Positions 61,612-64,000 of a stretch of DNA of 64,000 nt are shown here, one piece after another. Origin of the DNA: Catellatospora sichuanensis. Its GTDB lineage: Bacteria; Actinomycetota; Actinomycetes; Mycobacteriales; Micromonosporaceae. Numbering within the stretch: the first letter of the stretch is position 1; the number at the start of each line of letters is the position of its first letter. A model generated the notes under the pieces. That model was given only the letters and a program-made list of their open reading frames with translations. It made no database searches and was not told where the DNA came from. Both the position numbers and the translations under genes were made by a program. Location: positions 1 through 64,000 of the forward strand of contig NZ_VIQO01000033.1 of assembly GCF_007483665.1 (NCBI RefSeq), written 5' to 3'.

Positions 61612-63192
61612 GTGATGATCATCGAGGCGGGCAGAGCCCGTCCACACCATGTTCACAGCGCCCGGTGTCCCAACGGACGATCCAGGCCGGGCGCCGGACG
61701 TAGCCGGGTCGTCTGGACCGGCCTGGTCGCCGGACTGATCCTGTGGCCCGGCATTGCGGCGGCCGCCAGCCCGCTTGCGCCGGGGAGCACTCCCCAACGG
61801 TGGATCGCCGCGGTGGCGGCATCCGGTCATGGCGGTGCCGCCGGCCCCGCCGCGGGCGGCGACCACGGTGATGGTCGCGGCTGCGACCTCGACCCGCGGC
61901 CGGGGCATCCGTCCGGGCAGCCAGCCGCGGCCGGGGCCGCCCGGACACGGGCCAGTCAGGATCCGCCGGCTGCCGCACCGGGACGGCTGCTGCCGCCGAC
62001 CGCCACGCGCGTGCAGGCCGGGCGCGTCTCCTACTGCCGGTACGACGGCATCTTCGAGGGACGGACGTCCACCGGCGCGTTCCGGGTGCCGTACCGGCTG
62101 TCGACCAGCGGGCACCCCCGCCACGGCGACGGGACCGTCATCGTGGAGCCTTCGCACTTCGCCATCGGGCTCGGGCTTCTCGAGCAGCGCCTGCAACCCG
62201 ACCTGATCTTCGGCAACGGGTTCACCCATGCGGGGATCGGCTGGAGCACCGCATCGTTCGGGCCGGGCGCGGACCTGCGCATCCTCGATCCGACCGTGCC
62301 CGGAGTGTTCATCGAAGGCGGGTTCGTCGAGGAGAACGGGCGCACCGACCACGAGATCATCGCCGAGTTCGCCCGTACCCTCGCGGTCGACGATCAGGCG
62401 CGCGCCGTCCTGGGCTCCATCAAGCGGAGGTACCTGGCCGGGCTCTCCGACTCCACCATCCCCGTGCTCGACCTCGTCACGACCGGCCGCGCCACGGGAG
62501 TGTCCGATCTGGCCCTGGCGGTGACCACCGAGTTCACCGACCCGCAACTCGCGCTGCAGGCCGGCGCATACCCGGGCAAGGTCATCATCGTCAACTCCGA
62601 GATCGACGTCTCCGGCAACCTCATCGACAGGGGTGTCGTCCCCGGCCAGTACCGCTTCTACGCCGTGGCCGGCACGCCGCACATCCCTGACGACCTCGAC
62701 GTGTCCGATGAACTCGACCGGACGACACCCGCGTCGTACGTGCCGGCGCTGCGGGCGCACTTCCTGCAGGCTGACCGGTGGGTGCGGCACGGCACGCCGC
62801 CGCCGGCGAGCTACCACCTGCAGAAGGACGGCAGCGAGGTGGTCCGCGACGCAAGCGGCAACGCGTTGGTCCTGGACACCCAGAACCGGCCCGTGCCACG
62901 GCTGCCGTTCCTCGAACTGGGCGAGGCCCGGTTCGTCGGCGACTTCATCGGCGGCTACGACAACGTGAGGTCCATCGCGGAGATCGGGTTCAGCTCGCAC
63001 CGCGCATACCTCGACGCGTTCGCGCAACGGCTAGCCGACTACGCCGCGGCCGGGTACATCACCAAGAAGGACGCCGCCGACATGCGCGCCCGTGCGGCGC
63101 TGTGCGCGCCGTCGACGTTCACGCAGACCTACCGCGACCACTACGACAACTTCGTCACGATCACGCGCTGCCCATACGGCGACGGACGCTGA
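61612..63192 (+). CDS. Secreted alpha/beta-hydrolase-domain protein
   Basis: 526 residues. Long N-terminus with a membrane-like segment (about 33-50, ending AAAA) and then a low-complexity Gly/Ala/Pro/His stretch (55-130) before the folded part. The folded part matches the alpha/beta hydrolase domain family seen in secreted actinobacterial proteins (GTVIVEPSHFAIGLGLLEQRL, GFTHAGIGWSTASFG). Its start is weakly supported: no ribosome-binding site, and the low-complexity part may not be translated as such. Role unknown. Confidence 0.75.
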   Translation: MMIIEAGRARPHHVHSARCPNGRSRPGAGRSRVVWTGLVAGLILWPGIAAAASPLAPGSTPQRWIAAVAASGHGGAAGPAAGGDHGDGRGCDLDPRPGHPSGQPAAAGAARTRASQDPPAAAPGRLLPPTATRVQAGRVSYCRYDGIFEGRTSTGAFRVPYRLSTSGHPRHGDGTVIVEPSHFAIGLGLLEQRLQPDLIFGNGFTHAGIGWSTASFGPGADLRILDPTVPGVFIEGGFVEENGRTDHEIIAEFARTLAVDDQARAVLGSIKRRYLAGLSDSTIPVLDLVTTGRATGVSDLALAVTTEFTDPQLALQAGAYPGKVIIVNSEIDVSGNLIDRGVVPGQYRFYAVAGTPHIPDDLDVSDELDRTTPASYVPALRAHFLQADRWVRHGTPPPASYHLQKDGSEVVRDASGNALVLDTQNRPVPRLPFLELGEARFVGDFIGGYDNVRSIAEIGFSSHRAYLDAFAQRLADYAAAGYITKKDAADMRARAALCAPSTFTQTYRDHYDNFVTITRCPYGDGR

Positions 63193-63200
63193 TCGACGTC

Positions 63201-63242
63201 TCGGGGTCATGAGCTGCGGTCGACCGCAGCTCATGACCCCGA
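63201..63242. repeat. Perfect 42-bp palindrome between convergent genes
   Basis: TCGGGGTCATGAGCTGCGGT (63201-63220) is followed by its exact reverse complement, offset by one base so that the centre is GTCGAC (63219-63224). All 21 base pairs match with no loop. Probable bidirectional terminator or cruciform-forming element. Confidence 0.85.
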
Positions 63243-63285
63243 CGGCAGCGCCTACAGGTAGTACGTCTGATCATTGACCGATCTG

Positions 63286-64000
63286 TCAGCCCCAGATCGC
63301 GGTGGCCCACTCCGGGTGGTCGATGAACGGGTTCCGGTTGCGCTGCCAGCTGTCGTAGATGACCTGGTTGCGGCGCTTCTCGAAGGCGTCCGGCGGGTCC
63401 TGCAGGTTCCACTGCAGCAGCACTGACAGCTTGCCGATGTAGGGCACCGACCCGTTGCTGGTGGAGTTGTTCAGCTCCAGGTTGGGCCAGCCGTCCTCGC
63501 CCTCGTACCGGATGGCCATGTACATCAGCATCCGTGCGACGTCGCCCTTGACCGCGTTGCGCGGCTCCCACGAGTCGGTGTCGGTGTAGTTGCCCGGCGC
63601 CTCGCCGACGGACGAGCCGCCCAGGTCGAAGTCCTTGTTGCCACGCGTCGAGTTGACCGTCACGTCCTCGGGGCGCAGGTGGTGCAGGTCGGTGCCGGGG
63701 CCGGTGGCGGTGCCGAAGTCACCGTGCGACTGCGCCCAGACGTGCTCGCGGTTCCAGTCATTGACCCCGCCGCCGTTGGTGGTCTTGCTCTGCGAGCGCC
63801 CGCTGTAGATCAGGATGACGTTGGCCGAATTGTTGGGATCCTGGTCGGTCGCCTTCAACCCCTCCCACACCTGCGCGTAAGTGATCTTCGTCTGCACCTT
63901 GATGATGCTGTGCAGCGCGGTCCGCAGCGCAGGGCCGGTCTTGCCGAGCGCACTCGCGTAGTACGTGGGGTCGTATGGTCCGCTCGACGAGCTGGGCGCG
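63286..64000 (-). CDS. Secreted endonuclease I family protein (partial)
   Basis: The last about 237 residues of an endonuclease I (EndA/BsnI) family nuclease; the N-terminus lies beyond the right edge. The visible part begins with SSSSGPYDPTYYASALGKTG. The catalytic block is DWNREHVWAQSHGDF (His of the beta-beta-alpha metal site) and DLHHLRP, typical of these Mg-dependent nucleases. It probably degrades extracellular DNA. Palindrome at 63201 follows it. Confidence 0.9.
   Translation of the reverse strand, partial: APSSSSGPYDPTYYASALGKTGPALRTALHSIIKVQTKITYAQVWEGLKATDQDPNNSANVILIYSGRSQSKTTNGGGVNDWNREHVWAQSHGDFGTATGPGTDLHHLRPEDVTVNSTRGNKDFDLGGSSVGEAPGNYTDTDSWEPRNAVKGDVARMLMYMAIRYEGEDGWPNLELNNSTSNGSVPYIGKLSVLLQWNLQDPPDAFEKRRNQVIYDSWQRNRNPFIDHPEWATAIWG

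Noticed and set aside
61159-63027. 622-codon minus-strand open frame
   Set aside because: Antisense to the DUF1345 and hydrolase-domain genes.

Overview
The window is about 64 kb of very GC-rich DNA with GTG starts, leaderless-looking promoters, dense CAZyme loci and actinobacterial marker families (CtaF-type cytochrome oxidase subunit IV, SigE-family sigma factor, alditol oxidase, WS/DGAT acyltransferase). It is chromosomal DNA of a filamentous actinomycete. Micromonosporaceae is my best guess from gene content and style, but nothing here proves the genus. I saw no rRNA, tRNA, CRISPR array, transposase or phage module.

Layout. (1) 1-9.3 kb: a sugar-uptake regulon made of a MalFG/binding-protein ABC operon, a LacI repressor, a 1163-residue secreted multidomain glycosidase and a cytoplasmic GH1 beta-glucosidase, tied together by five copies of a GGAGAGCGCTCTCC-type operator. 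(2) 9.5-34 kb: mostly single genes. These include alditol oxidase, sirtuin, GH18 chitinase, GlxA-type regulator with an APC permease, SGNH esterase, RNase HI, DoxX, wax-ester/DGAT acyltransferase, an orphan ctaF, an overlapping nucleotidyltransferase-BON-phosphoesterase operon, OsmC, DUF1622 and a large secreted GH3-FnIII-CBM2 enzyme. The GH3 gene has a different, CelR/CebR-like box upstream. (3) 35.3-43.1 kb: the most notable block. A DyP peroxidase with a C-terminal encapsulin cargo peptide overlaps a family 1 encapsulin shell gene. A degenerate SDR, a small STAS-like protein and a SigE-type sigma/putative anti-sigma pair follow. Then comes a second, unrelated nanocompartment: a family 2B encapsulin shell with an inserted cyclic-nucleotide-binding domain, next to a polyprenyl synthase that is its probable cargo. 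(4) 43-48 kb: DUF1697, Fpg/Nei glycosylase, a MarR regulator divergent from pirin, GNAT, DUF2071 and a MazG-like protein. (5) 48.2-58.4 kb: a second sugar regulon with a GH63/MGH1-like hydrolase, MalG, MalF and binding protein on the minus strand, divergent from LacI, GH1 and a secreted GH5 mannanase-like enzyme. (6) 58.5-64 kb: HAD-like protein, GAF-GGDEF diguanylate cyclase, DUF1345 membrane protein, secreted alpha/beta-hydrolase-domain protein, and an endonuclease I cut by the window end.

The sugar loci fit a saprophyte that degrades plant or fungal polysaccharides outside the cell, imports oligosaccharides through MalFG-type transporters whose ATPase (MsiK-like) lies elsewhere, and hydrolyses them inside with GH1/GH63-like enzymes. 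Many gene ends, especially convergent ones, carry long near-perfect palindromes that fall into several sequence families. They are probably bidirectional terminators that behave as dispersed repeats. The two encapsulin systems lie only about 3 kb apart, and a 60-bp promoter block is duplicated in front of the DyP and SDR genes; these are the points most worth following up.
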